Shown one piece after another: positions 45,084 to 54,395 of a DNA stretch of 64,000 bases. Within the stretch, counting starts at the first letter, position 1, and every line of letters starts with the position of its first letter. The notes beneath the pieces are model-generated. The model had not been told where the DNA came from and searched no databases. It worked only from the letters and a program-made list of their open reading frames with translations. A program made the translations under genes and the position numbers. The DNA lies in NCBI RefSeq assembly GCF_003932785.1, contig NZ_RQYT01000009.1:1-64000 (forward strand), in the 5' to 3' direction. Origin of the DNA: Arachnia propionica. Its GTDB lineage: Bacteria; Actinomycetota; Actinomycetes; Propionibacteriales; Propionibacteriaceae.

Positions 45084-46402
45084 GCCGACCCGCCGTCACC
45101 GACCCGTCCCCCTGGCAGTTCCCCCTGCCCCACGAGACCCGGCTGGACAACGGTCTGCGCCTGTGGCGCATCCACCTGCCGGGGCAACGACTCGTCGCCG
45201 CCGAACTCGTGCTCCCGGCGCCCGTCGCAATGGAGGACCGCCGCCTGGAGGGGGTCGCCGCCGTCGCCCTGCACGCCGCGGACGAGGCGACCCGATCCCA
45301 CCCGGACGTCATCGAGCAGCTCGAGTTGCAGGGGGCGGCACTCGGCGGGTCCACCGGCTGGCACCACACGCACCTGTCGCTCAGCGTCCCGGCACGGCGG
45401 CTGCCCACCGCACTGCGGCTGTTCGCGGAGGTGGTGATGGAGCCCGCCTACGACGACGATGCCGTCGCCCATCACGTCGAGGCCCTGGATGCGGCGTGGC
45501 GACAGCGCATGGCAGCGCCCGCAGGTCGCGCACCGCAGCAGCTCCGCGCCGCCCTGTTCGGGCCGGAGTGCCGGGAGGGACGCGAACTCACGGGGACCGC
45601 CGACACCCTCGCCGCGATCCGACCCGACGACGTGGTCGCCTGGCATGCCCGCCACTGGCACCCCGCGGGAGCCACGCTGGTCGTCGCGGGCGATCTGGAG
45701 GACCTCGACGACACCTCCCTGCTCTCCCCCTTCGAGCGGTGGCACCCCGGCGTCCCGACCGAGACACCGGAACCGAGCGCACGGGACCGGGGAGGCTGCG
45801 TGGTCGTGGACCATCCGGGGGCCGCACAGACCGTCATCCGCGCGGCCCAGTTCACGCCCGGCCGCCACGATCCCTCGTGGCCGGCGCTGAAACTCGGCGG
45901 GCACGCCATGGCGGGGGCGTTCTCCTCCCGACTCAACCTGGAGCTGCGTGAACGTCGCGGCTTCACCTACGGCGTCTCCGGCGGCGTGGCGCCCCGCCGG
46001 CACGGCGGCTGGTTCACCGTCGCCGCGGCCGTGGCCAACGAGAGCGCCGCGGAGTGCATCAGCCTGCTGCACCAACACCTGGCCCTTCCGGAGGACCTCA
46101 CCGCCGAGGAGGTGGCGGACTGCGCCCGTTTCCTCGTCCAGGTGGCTCCGCTCAGCTACGAGACGGCCGGTGACATCGCCCACCAGAGCGCGGTCCTGGC
46201 AGCCGCCGAGGAGCACCCGCGTTTCGTCAACGAGGTGAACGCCCGCTACGCCACCACATCGGCCGCCGAGGCCTCGGAGACCTGGCGGCGCCTCATCAGC
46301 CCGGAACGGCTGACCGTGGTGCTCGTCGGGCCGGCCGAGCAGCTCAGCCGGGACCTGGAGCGGGCGGGCATCGCCCACGAGGTGATGCCCGCCACCCCCT
46401 GA
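45080..46402 (+). CDS. M16 family peptidase partner, zinc motif absent
   Basis: The 440-residue protein aligns in architecture with M16 peptidases (N-terminal TRLDNGLRLW, C-terminal LRERRGFTYGVSGG with the Arg/Tyr pair used for substrate binding), but HxxEH is missing; the corresponding stretch reads LHAADEATRSH. Such partners supply the substrate-binding half of the dimer. GTG 45080 overlaps the upstream TGA by 4 bases. It ends 7 bases from the convergent UPF0182 gene, leaving no room for a dedicated terminator. Confidence 0.9.
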   Translation: MSRPAVTDPSPWQFPLPHETRLDNGLRLWRIHLPGQRLVAAELVLPAPVAMEDRRLEGVAAVALHAADEATRSHPDVIEQLELQGAALGGSTGWHHTHLSLSVPARRLPTALRLFAEVVMEPAYDDDAVAHHVEALDAAWRQRMAAPAGRAPQQLRAALFGPECREGRELTGTADTLAAIRPDDVVAWHARHWHPAGATLVVAGDLEDLDDTSLLSPFERWHPGVPTETPEPSARDRGGCVVVDHPGAAQTVIRAAQFTPGRHDPSWPALKLGGHAMAGAFSSRLNLELRERRGFTYGVSGGVAPRRHGGWFTVAAAVANESAAECISLLHQHLALPEDLTAEEVADCARFLVQVAPLSYETAGDIAHQSAVLAAAEEHPRFVNEVNARYATTSAAEASETWRRLISPERLTVVLVGPAEQLSRDLERAGIAHEVMPATP

Positions 46403-46409
46403 GGGACTC

Positions 46410-49277
46410 CTACTCCTGCTCGAGCAGGGTGAGCGCCTCCTCGGCCTTCTGCTTGGCCTCCTGGTTCAGCCGCTGGTACCCGGCGAGGTCACCCGCCCGC
46501 AGTGCCTCATCCGCGGCGGCGTGCTTGTCGACGGCCTCCTTGACCAGTTCCTTGGCCCGTTCCGCCGGCGGCTGGGCCGATGGGACGGTGCCCTGGCTCG
46601 GGGTCTGACCCTCGACGGGCTGCTCACCCGTCGCGGCGCCCGCGTCGCCCTGGAACACCTGGTCGAGGGCGGCCTGGAGGGTGTCGCCGATTCCGACGTG
46701 CTCGCCGAACCGGACCACGACGAACCGCAGGGCGGGATAGCCGCCGCTGGTCTCACTCGTCTGCGTGTAGATGGGCTGCACGTACATGAGCCCGCCGCCC
46801 ACGGGCAGGGTCAGCAGGTTGCCGTAGATCGCCCTGGCATTGCCCTGCCGGTTGAACGGGAGCAGCCGGTCCGCGACCGTCTCATTCGTGGAGATGGCGT
46901 TGTAGGTCTGCCCCGGTCCGGGGATCTGCTTGGCATCCGACAGCTTGAGCGCCCGCAGCTTCCCGTAGTCGGGGCTCGTCGCGTCGGCGTTGACGGCCAG
47001 GTACACCGACAGGTTCTCGCGCCCCCTCGGGACGAAGACCGTGGTGTTGGAGTAGTAGGCCTGGTCGTCGCCCGGCCACTTGATGGTGAGGAAGTACGGG
47101 GGCTCCTTGGTGCCCTGCTGCCCACCGTGGACGGGGTCCGACGGGACCTCCCAGATGTCCGACTGCTGGAAGAAGGTGTAGGGGTTCGTCGTGTGGTAGA
47201 GCCCCATCACCTGGCGCTGGACCTTGAACAGGTCCTGCGGGTACCGCAGGTGGGCCATGAGCTCCGGTGAGATCTCGGACTTCGGGGTGATGAGTCCCGG
47301 GTACACCTTCGACCAGGTCTTGAGGATCGGGTCCTCCTCGTCCCAGCCGTAGAGCGTGACGGTGCCGTCGTAGGCGTCAACGGTCGCCTTGACGGAGTTG
47401 CGCACGTAGTTGACCTGGGTGCCCCGCACCAGCTGGTTGCCGGTCGTGCGGGTGTCCCGGATCACGCTGGTCCAGTCAACCCGTGAGGAGTTCGGGAAGT
47501 CCGCACTCGTGGTGTAGGCGTCGATGATCCACACGATCCGACCGTTGACCGCGCTCGGGTAGGGGTCGGAGTCGACGGTGAGGAACGGGGCGACCTGGCG
47601 CACCCGTTCGACGGGGACCCGGTCGTGGAGCAACCGGGAGTCGGAGTTGACACGCTCGGACAGCAACAGGTTGACGTCCCCGAAGCGGATCGCGAACGCC
47701 GCCTTGTTGATGAAGTTCCCGATGGGGACCCCACCGGCTCCGGTGTAGGTGTACTTCGTCTCGGTGTGTCCCTCGCCACCGCCGGGGGTGTCGAGCTCGA
47801 CGGGGTCCATCGACTCCGGGGCACCGGCGATCACCCAGTGGGTGGACTCCTCCCCGAAGTAGATCCGGGGCTGGTCGATGCCCAGCAGCCCCTCGGTGGG
47901 GATGCCGCCGGAGAAGAAGGTCGGCTCGCCGTTGGACTCACGCCGGTTGCCGTAGGCGGCCACCATCCCGTACCCGTGGGTGTAGACGGTGTGCTTGTTG
48001 TTCCACGTGTTGCCGGCCTCGACCACGTCGAGATCCAGTTCACGGGCAGCGACCACGGCATCCGTCTCCCGCCCCTCGATGGCGTAGCGGTCGACGTCGA
48101 GGGTGGTCGGGAACCGGTAGTAGCCCCGGACCTGCTGCAGCTGTTCGAAGGTCTGCGCGATGACGGCCGGATCCATCAGACGGATGGCGGGCAGGGACTC
48201 CGCGTCCTGACGCAGCTGGCCCGCGCTCACCGTCGTGACCGCCTCGTAGTCGGTGATCTCGACGTCGTCGATGCCGAAGGCGTCCCGGGTGGCGGCGATG
48301 TTGTTGGCGATCCAGGGCCGTTCCAGATCGGGCTCGTTGGGCTTGACCACGAAGCTGTGGATCACCCACGGGTAGACCGAGGAGACGATGAGCGACGACA
48401 CCACGAGCAGACCGACGGAGACCCCGGGGATGCTCCAGCGCACCTTGACCGCGTTGTAGAAGCAGAGCAGGGCGCAGATGATGGCGATGCAGGCGATGAT
48501 GAGGCTGGCCGGGATCCGCGCGGTGGCGTCGGTGTAGTTGACGCCCGTGAACAGGCTGTTCTGCGTGGTGAGGAAGCCGTACCGGTCGAGGAACATCGAG
48601 ATGCCGTAGAGCAGCAGGGCGACCCCCAGCAGCACGGAGACCTGCTGCTGGGCGGGTTTGCCCGCCCGAAGGTTCCCGGAGCCGCGGAAGGCGGCCGCGT
48701 TGATGGACCCGGTCAGGAAGTGCACCATGAGCGCCCCCACGAGCGCCGCGACGACGACGAGGGTGAGGAACGAGATGACGAAGCGCCACCAGGGCAGGTG
48801 GAAGACGTAGAAGGAGGCGTCCAGTCCGAACACCGCGTCCTTCGACCCGAACTCCGTTGCACGGATCCAGGCGAGGAACGTCTGGTCCTGCCCGGAGGCG
48901 AACGCCCCGCCGAGGGCCACGCCGACCAGCGCCGGCACGAGCATCATGATCCGGGAGCGACGATCCAGGTTGTCCCGGAGCTGGATGAGGAACTCGGAGT
49001 CCAGGTTGCTGCGTCTGATCGGTGGCCGGAGCCGGTAGGCCAGGGTCATCGACGCGAAGACCGCCGCCCCCATGAGCAGGCCGAACACGACGAACAGCCC
49101 GACCCGGGCCGTCAGCTGGGTGACGAAGACCGTGGTCGCGGAGACGCTGCGGAACCACAGGAAGTCGGTCCAGAAGCGGGCAGCCAGTGCGGCGACGAGG
49201 GCCAGCACGCCCAGGATCCCGACCGTGATGATGAGGGGACTGCGGCGGGGGGCCTCCAGGGCCTCAGCAGCCATCAT
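46410..49277 (-). CDS. UPF0182 family large membrane protein
   Basis: The 955 residues begin with seven hydrophobic helices (about 17-330, from PLIITVGILGVLALVAAL to LLVVSSLIVSSVYPWVI). A large extracytoplasmic region follows (about 340-900, with WNNKHTVYTHGYGMVAA, ALDQVFQG), then a Gln/Pro/Ala-rich linker and an Ala/Glu/Lys coiled-coil tail. This is the UPF0182 family (COG1615), widespread in Actinobacteria, function unknown. The ATG overlaps the upstream stop by 4 bases. Confidence 0.93.
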   Translation of the reverse strand: MMAAEALEAPRRSPLIITVGILGVLALVAALAARFWTDFLWFRSVSATTVFVTQLTARVGLFVVFGLLMGAAVFASMTLAYRLRPPIRRSNLDSEFLIQLRDNLDRRSRIMMLVPALVGVALGGAFASGQDQTFLAWIRATEFGSKDAVFGLDASFYVFHLPWWRFVISFLTLVVVAALVGALMVHFLTGSINAAAFRGSGNLRAGKPAQQQVSVLLGVALLLYGISMFLDRYGFLTTQNSLFTGVNYTDATARIPASLIIACIAIICALLCFYNAVKVRWSIPGVSVGLLVVSSLIVSSVYPWVIHSFVVKPNEPDLERPWIANNIAATRDAFGIDDVEITDYEAVTTVSAGQLRQDAESLPAIRLMDPAVIAQTFEQLQQVRGYYRFPTTLDVDRYAIEGRETDAVVAARELDLDVVEAGNTWNNKHTVYTHGYGMVAAYGNRRESNGEPTFFSGGIPTEGLLGIDQPRIYFGEESTHWVIAGAPESMDPVELDTPGGGEGHTETKYTYTGAGGVPIGNFINKAAFAIRFGDVNLLLSERVNSDSRLLHDRVPVERVRQVAPFLTVDSDPYPSAVNGRIVWIIDAYTTSADFPNSSRVDWTSVIRDTRTTGNQLVRGTQVNYVRNSVKATVDAYDGTVTLYGWDEEDPILKTWSKVYPGLITPKSEISPELMAHLRYPQDLFKVQRQVMGLYHTTNPYTFFQQSDIWEVPSDPVHGGQQGTKEPPYFLTIKWPGDDQAYYSNTTVFVPRGRENLSVYLAVNADATSPDYGKLRALKLSDAKQIPGPGQTYNAISTNETVADRLLPFNRQGNARAIYGNLLTLPVGGGLMYVQPIYTQTSETSGGYPALRFVVVRFGEHVGIGDTLQAALDQVFQGDAGAATGEQPVEGQTPSQGTVPSAQPPAERAKELVKEAVDKHAAADEALRAGDLAGYQRLNQEAKQKAEEALTLLEQE

Positions 49278-49795
49278 GCCTCCTTGCTCAGGGTGGAGAG
49301 GAGCGCGTCGGCCAGTCCGGGGACCAGGTCCTCGGCACCGAGCAGATCCTCGGGGTTGGACACGAGCCGGGCCAGGCCATGCCTGGTCCCGTCACGCAGG
49401 ACACCGACGACGAAACGCACATCGGTGCGCGCCGGGTGGGAGTTGACGAAGTCGACGGCCTTGTCGTCGTCCTCCGGGATCTCCCCCTCGAACTCGGGGG
49501 GGAGCAGGGCGCGTTCCATGGCGAGCGCACAGCCCAGCACCGTGTCCGGCCAGGAGATGCGCTGCAGCCGCTCGAACAGGTCGTCACCGACGGTGAACTC
49601 GTCCTGTTCGATGGCGGTCAGGGAGTCCGGCGCGGTCTGCGCGACCCTGTCCCGCAGCTGTGGTTCGAGTTCGAGCAGCGCCCCCGTCTCCACGAGGGCG
49701 AAGAGGCGGGCTGGCTGGTCCCAGCCGAGCTGGGAGACGTGACGTTCGATCTCCGCGAGGGCGGCCAGCAATCGGCTCTGGTCTTTCTCACTCAC
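49274..49795 (-). CDS. PPA1309-family protein
   Basis: Soluble 173-residue protein without membrane segments. The sequence (AALAEIERHVSQLGWDQPARLFALVETGAL, ISWPDTVLGCALAMERALLPP, VGVLRDGTRHGLARL) matches my memory of the PPA1309 family, named after a Cutibacterium acnes gene and found between UPF0182 and PDZ-protease genes. No function is known. It overlaps both neighbours, so the three genes form one operon. Confidence 0.8.
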   Translation of the reverse strand: MSEKDQSRLLAALAEIERHVSQLGWDQPARLFALVETGALLELEPQLRDRVAQTAPDSLTAIEQDEFTVGDDLFERLQRISWPDTVLGCALAMERALLPPEFEGEIPEDDDKAVDFVNSHPARTDVRFVVGVLRDGTRHGLARLVSNPEDLLGAEDLVPGLADALLSTLSKEA

Positions 49796-50828
49796 AGGTG
49801 GGAACCTCCTCGTTGGGTTTGCCTTCCTCCAGCATCTGGAGCGCCGCGATGGCGTCCTTCAGCGTCGAGACGGGGATGAGGCGCAACGACGTCCGCAGTC
49901 CCCCGAGGTCGGCGCAGTTCGTCCGGGGCAGCAGGAAGACCTTCGCCCCGGCCTTCTCCGCCCCCTTGATCTTCTCCCGGACACCACCGATGGCAGAGAC
50001 CTTGCCCGCCGCGTCGATCGCTCCGGTTCCCGCGACGACCGAGCCCTCCGTGAGCACGCCGTCGCTGATGCGGTCGTAGACGGCGAGCGCGAAGACGAGC
50101 CCTGCCGACGGGCCGACGATGTCCGGGTCGATGCGGTAGTTCACCGTCGGCGCGTACCGGTAGCCGATGCTGGTGGTGATGCCGACGCTCGCGGCACCGT
50201 CCGCCCCGGCGACCGCCGTGACGGTCACGTTGGTGACCTCACCGCCGCGGATCACCCGGAACACGATCGGGTCGCCGACGTTGCGGCGGCGCACGGCGTC
50301 GCGCACCGCCTCCGCCTTCGACACGTCCTCGTTGTCGATCGCCTCGATGAGGTCACCCGGCTCCAGGACCCCGTGGGAGGGGCCGGACAGCACGACCCCC
50401 GAGACCATGGGCATCGCCGTCACCGCCTGACCCGCCGCCCTCAGCGCGGCGACCGTGGCGTTGACCCGGGAGGTGTCCATCATCGCGACGGCCTCGCTCT
50501 GGACCTCCTCGTTCGACTTGCCCGCCGGGTAGACGACATCCCGCGGCAGGGCGTCGGAGTCCTCGACCAGATGGGCGATGAGGGCCTCGGGCAGGCTGAC
50601 GCTGGAGTCGACGCGGCTGGTGGAGACGGTGGTCATGAGCAGCGTGCCGCCACTCGAACTCGTCGGCAGCCCCGAGATCTCGATGAGGGGGCCATCGCTG
50701 GTCGAGCTCAGCACGTCGACGGTCTGTCCGGGACGCCACGTGACGAAGGGAACGGGGGTCAGCACGATCGCGACGGCCAACATGACGAACAGCACCGAGG
50801 ACACCACCGCGACCAGATTGCGCGACAC
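49788..50828 (-). CDS. PDZ and Lon-type protease, YlbL family
   Basis: The 346-residue protein has an N-terminal membrane helix (about 6-28), a PDZ domain (about 130-200, GVLEPGDLIEAIDNEDV) and a C-terminal S16 Lon-type protease domain with the catalytic Ser in DIVGPSAGLVF and Lys in IDAAGKVSAIGGVREKIKGAEKAGA. There is no ATPase domain. The protease is expected to face outside. GTG 50828 has AAGGGGG upstream; the frame open to 50924 has no start signal. Confidence 0.92.
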   Translation of the reverse strand: MSRNLVAVVSSVLFVMLAVAIVLTPVPFVTWRPGQTVDVLSSTSDGPLIEISGLPTSSSGGTLLMTTVSTSRVDSSVSLPEALIAHLVEDSDALPRDVVYPAGKSNEEVQSEAVAMMDTSRVNATVAALRAAGQAVTAMPMVSGVVLSGPSHGVLEPGDLIEAIDNEDVSKAEAVRDAVRRRNVGDPIVFRVIRGGEVTNVTVTAVAGADGAASVGITTSIGYRYAPTVNYRIDPDIVGPSAGLVFALAVYDRISDGVLTEGSVVAGTGAIDAAGKVSAIGGVREKIKGAEKAGAKVFLLPRTNCADLGGLRTSLRLIPVSTLKDAIAALQMLEEGKPNEEVPTCE

Positions 50829-50955
50829 ACCATCCCCCTTCCTCGTTGCCCTGTGGGTGTGGGAAAGCGTACCAAGCCCGCCAGCACACGATCTGACGCG
50901 ATCTCTTGGTGCCATGAGGTTCAATGGATGTCTGAGTCATCGTGAAAGGGGCGTC

Positions 50956-52254
50956 ATGACCACTCCAGGAGGTTTCGACTTCGAGCAGCTCCGCCGGATG
51001 CTGGAGCAGCTCGGCCTTGAGGCCGACAACCTCAACCTGGCCGATCTGATGGGGCGGATGCAGCACCTGCAGGCGGCCGGAGGAATCGGCTTCACCCCTG
51101 CGGACCAGGACCCGGACGCGGCCTGGCGCACCACCATCACGCGCGCCATCAACGCGACCCGGGAGCTGGGCCCGGACCCGGAGCACTCGGCACAGGAGAA
51201 ACTCGCCATCGCGGATGCGGAACGGCTGGCCCAGTCCTGGCTGGACCCGGTGACGTCGTTCAGCGCGGCCGGCGTGCCGCCCCTGACGCTGCGGCGCAGC
51301 GAATGGCTCCTGGCCACCTCCGAGGGCTGGCGCAAGCTCGTCGAGCCCATCATCGAGGGCCTGGCCGTGGCGCTCCAGCGCGGGGCCGGGGACCCGACCG
51401 ATCCGGAGCTGCAGGGCCTGAGCGCCATGCTGGCCCCCATGATGCGCACCGCCGCCTCCCTGGTGTACCGGGAGCGTCTCGGCAGGGTGCTGGCCGCCGT
51501 GGCCGCGTCGACCCTCACCGGCTCGGAGATCGGCATCCGGCTCGCTACCGGCTCCCAGGCGACGATCCTCCCCATCAACGTCGCGGAGTTCACCCGCGAC
51601 CTCGACCTCCCCGAGGGCGACGTGGTGCTCCACCTGCTGCTGCGCGAGGCGGCCCGGCAGCGCCTGTTCGACTCGGTGGGCTGGCTGACCCCGCAGCTCG
51701 AGGCCCTCCTCGCGCACTTCGCCCGGGAGATCCACATCGACTTCGAGGCCCTGACGGAGCAGCTGCACCCCGCCATGGAGGAGATGAACCTGGAGGAGAT
51801 CGTCGCCGTGAGCGAACAGGTGCAGCGTTCGTTCTTCAAGCCAGCCTCCACCCCCACGCAGCTGGAGATCCTCGGGCGGCTCGAGGTCCTGCTGGCCCTC
51901 ATCGAGGGCTGGGTGGACCATGTCGTGGCGAGCGCCGCCCAGCACATGCCGACGGCCCCGCAGCTGGCCGAGGTGGTGCGTCGCCGCCGGGCCTCCGGCG
52001 GCCCGATCCGGGACGTGTTCAAGGATCTCCTCGGGTTGGAGCTCCACCCGAGGCTCGTACGCGACGCCGAGAACCTGTGGGCCTCGCAGGAGCACGCCCA
52101 CGGCCCGGAGGCCCGCGACGCGATCTGGCGCCATCCCGATCTGTTGCCGACCGCGAAGCACCTCGCGGATCCCCTGTCCTACGTCCATCCCGATCACCGG
52201 ACGGATGACGAGGGTGACCTCGACGCGGAGCTGCGCAGGCTGTTGGGGGATTGA
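50956..52254 (+). CDS. DUF2342 zincin-like protein, metal motif lost
   Basis: The 432-residue protein belongs to the DUF2342/TIGR03624 family, often labelled zinc-dependent metalloprotease. Recognisable parts are the Gly/Phe-rich start, DAERLAQSWLDPVT, RRSEWLLATSEGWRKLVEPI, and the long Arg/Leu region QLEILGRLEVLLALIEGWVDHVV near 305. In the expected metal site (HExxH-like) the sequence is REAAR at 230-234: neither His is present. The fold is probably conserved without catalysis. The ATG follows GAAAGGGGCG. A weak G6/C6 stem spans the stop. Confidence 0.85.
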   Translation: MTTPGGFDFEQLRRMLEQLGLEADNLNLADLMGRMQHLQAAGGIGFTPADQDPDAAWRTTITRAINATRELGPDPEHSAQEKLAIADAERLAQSWLDPVTSFSAAGVPPLTLRRSEWLLATSEGWRKLVEPIIEGLAVALQRGAGDPTDPELQGLSAMLAPMMRTAASLVYRERLGRVLAAVAASTLTGSEIGIRLATGSQATILPINVAEFTRDLDLPEGDVVLHLLLREAARQRLFDSVGWLTPQLEALLAHFAREIHIDFEALTEQLHPAMEEMNLEEIVAVSEQVQRSFFKPASTPTQLEILGRLEVLLALIEGWVDHVVASAAQHMPTAPQLAEVVRRRRASGGPIRDVFKDLLGLELHPRLVRDAENLWASQEHAHGPEARDAIWRHPDLLPTAKHLADPLSYVHPDHRTDDEGDLDAELRRLLGD

Positions 52255-52355
52255 TCCCTCCCCCTTGACGGGGACCCCCTCGACAGGATTGACTATGTGC
52301 AGGTCCTCATCCGGGCCGGCACGCAGGGGAAGGCGAGCCACCGGATGGGGACCTC

Positions 52356-54395
52356 TCACGTCGAGGCCGAGAGATGCCCCCGGATGACGTCCAGCACTGC
52401 ATCGCCGTACCGGTCCACCTTCACCGCCCCGATGCCCGGGAGCCTGAGCAGCCCGGCCCGGTCAGTCGGCACCGCCTCGGCGATGGCCTGGAGGGTGGCG
52501 TCCGTGAACACCACGAAGGCGGGCTGTGAGGCCGCCTTCGCCGTCTCCAGCCGCCACTGCTTCAGCACCGCCAGGAGCTCCTCGTCGTAGGGGGCCTCAC
52601 AGTCGTGGTGGCGTCCCAGCTTGCGTTCCGCCGCGTCGTGGAGCTGCCCCTCACACACCGAGCAGGTGCGCGAACGCAGACTTCTCCTCGGCTTCGGGTC
52701 CTCCCGGGTCGCGGGTGTGGCCGCGCCCGGCACCAGATTGGTGAGGAACCTCGACCGGGTGCCACGCCCCCTGGCCGGGGAGGTGGGCCAGGACAAGCGC
52801 AGCCGCTTGCGGGCCCGGGTGACGGCGACGTGCAGGAGCCGCCGCTCCTCCGACAGCGCCGGCTCCTCCTGGCTCAGGGCGAAGGGCACCATGCCCTCCC
52901 GCACCCCGACGACGGCGACGGCGTCCCATTCCAGGCCCTTCGCGGCGTGCATGGTGGCGAGCGTGACCACGCTCGTCGTCGGCGGTGTCTCGAGGCTCAT
53001 GTGCTCGGCGAGCCAGGCACCGAACTCGGGGCCGCTCCAGTCGGGATCGGCGGTCTCCTGGTCGCGGATCATGTGCACCAGCGCCGAGACCGATTCCCAG
53101 CGCTCCCGCTGCGCCCCCATGCCCGTGGGCGCCTCCTCCTGCCAGCGGATCGCGGCGAGCACGAGGTCGAGGAGTTGCCGGGGCGTCGCGGTGGGGCGTT
53201 CGGTGACGAGTCGTTGCAGCCGCGTGACGACGTCGCGAACCTCGGGACGCTCCCAGAACCGATCGGTGCCCTTGACCTGGTAGGGGATCCGTTCCGCGTC
53301 GAGCGCCGCCTCGAGCACGGGCGACTGCGCGTTGATGCGGTAGAGGACGGCGCACTCCCCCCACGGCACCCCCTCCTCTCGACGCTCCCGCAACCACGCG
53401 ACCACCGCCTGCGCCTCGTCCTCCTCCGTCCCCTCGGCCACGAACTCGGGTGGAGTCCCGGGCCCGTGCGTCGCACGCAGGTCCGCCGATCCCCGGTGGC
53501 GACGAACGACCCGGTTCGCCAGGTCGACGATGGTCCCGCTGGAGCGGTAGTTGCGGACGAGGCGCACGGTCCTGGCGCCGTCGTGCTCCCGGGCGAAGCC
53601 GAGCAGGAAATCGGCCCGCGCCCCCGCGAAACCGTGGATGGCCTGCTGGGGGTCGCCGACGACGCAGATGTCGGGGCGGCCGTCGACCCACTGGGAGATG
53701 AGGCGGTGCTGGATGGCCGAGACGTCCTGGTACTCGTCGACCACGAAGTGGCGGTAGGTGGTGCGGATCTGCTCCGCGACGGCCGGGTGCTCCGCGATCA
53801 TGGACGCGGCGCAGAGCAGGATGTCGTCGAAGTCCACCACGCCCGCCGCCGATTTCACGTTCTCGTAGCCCATCATCACCTGGGCGACGCGCTCGGGTTC
53901 CACCCCCGCCACCTCGCGCCCCCGCGCCAGCTCCGGGTACCGGGCGGGCGGGACGTTGCTCGACTTCGCCCACCCGATCTCGGCGGCGAGGTCGCGCACG
54001 AGCGCGGTCTCGGAGTTCCCGAGCACCTGGTTGGTGGCCCTGGCCACGAGCGCGAAGGCGTTGTCGGCGACGGCGGGGAACTCCGAGCCGTAGGCCCTCG
54101 GCCAGAAGTATCGGCACTGGCTGAGGGCGGCCGCATGGATGGTGCGTGCGGTCACCCGACGCACCCCGAGCCCCGCGAGTCGGGTCTTGAGTTCCCCCGC
54201 GGCCCGGGTGGTGAAGGTCACGGCGAGGGTGGCGTTGGCGGCATAGCGACCCTCCCGGACGGCGTGGGCGACGCGATGGGTGATGGCCCGGGTCTTTCCC
54301 GTCCCGGCCCCGGCCAGCACGGCGAGGGGGGCGTCCAGCAGTGTCGCGACCTGGCGCTGTTCCGGGTCGAGCGCGTCGAGGATCGGATCGTTCAT
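52356..54395 (-). CDS. uvrD2: ATP-dependent DNA helicase UvrD2
   Basis: Superfamily 1 helicase of 679 residues. It has Walker A GAGTGKT at 29-35, Walker B VVDEYQDVS, GDPQQAIHGFAGA, LVRNYRSSG, TMHAAKGLEWDAV and VAVTRARKRL. After the helicase core come a C4-type zinc region (CSVCEGQLHDAAERKLGRHHDC near 575-596) and a C-terminal HRDC domain, the arrangement of actinobacterial UvrD2. The ATG at 54395 overlaps the upstream PH-protein stop by 4 bases; an open frame to 55580 is a shadow of the PH genes. Confidence 0.94.
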   Translation of the reverse strand: MNDPILDALDPEQRQVATLLDAPLAVLAGAGTGKTRAITHRVAHAVREGRYAANATLAVTFTTRAAGELKTRLAGLGVRRVTARTIHAAALSQCRYFWPRAYGSEFPAVADNAFALVARATNQVLGNSETALVRDLAAEIGWAKSSNVPPARYPELARGREVAGVEPERVAQVMMGYENVKSAAGVVDFDDILLCAASMIAEHPAVAEQIRTTYRHFVVDEYQDVSAIQHRLISQWVDGRPDICVVGDPQQAIHGFAGARADFLLGFAREHDGARTVRLVRNYRSSGTIVDLANRVVRRHRGSADLRATHGPGTPPEFVAEGTEEDEAQAVVAWLRERREEGVPWGECAVLYRINAQSPVLEAALDAERIPYQVKGTDRFWERPEVRDVVTRLQRLVTERPTATPRQLLDLVLAAIRWQEEAPTGMGAQRERWESVSALVHMIRDQETADPDWSGPEFGAWLAEHMSLETPPTTSVVTLATMHAAKGLEWDAVAVVGVREGMVPFALSQEEPALSEERRLLHVAVTRARKRLRLSWPTSPARGRGTRSRFLTNLVPGAATPATREDPKPRRSLRSRTCSVCEGQLHDAAERKLGRHHDCEAPYDEELLAVLKQWRLETAKAASQPAFVVFTDATLQAIAEAVPTDRAGLLRLPGIGAVKVDRYGDAVLDVIRGHLSAST

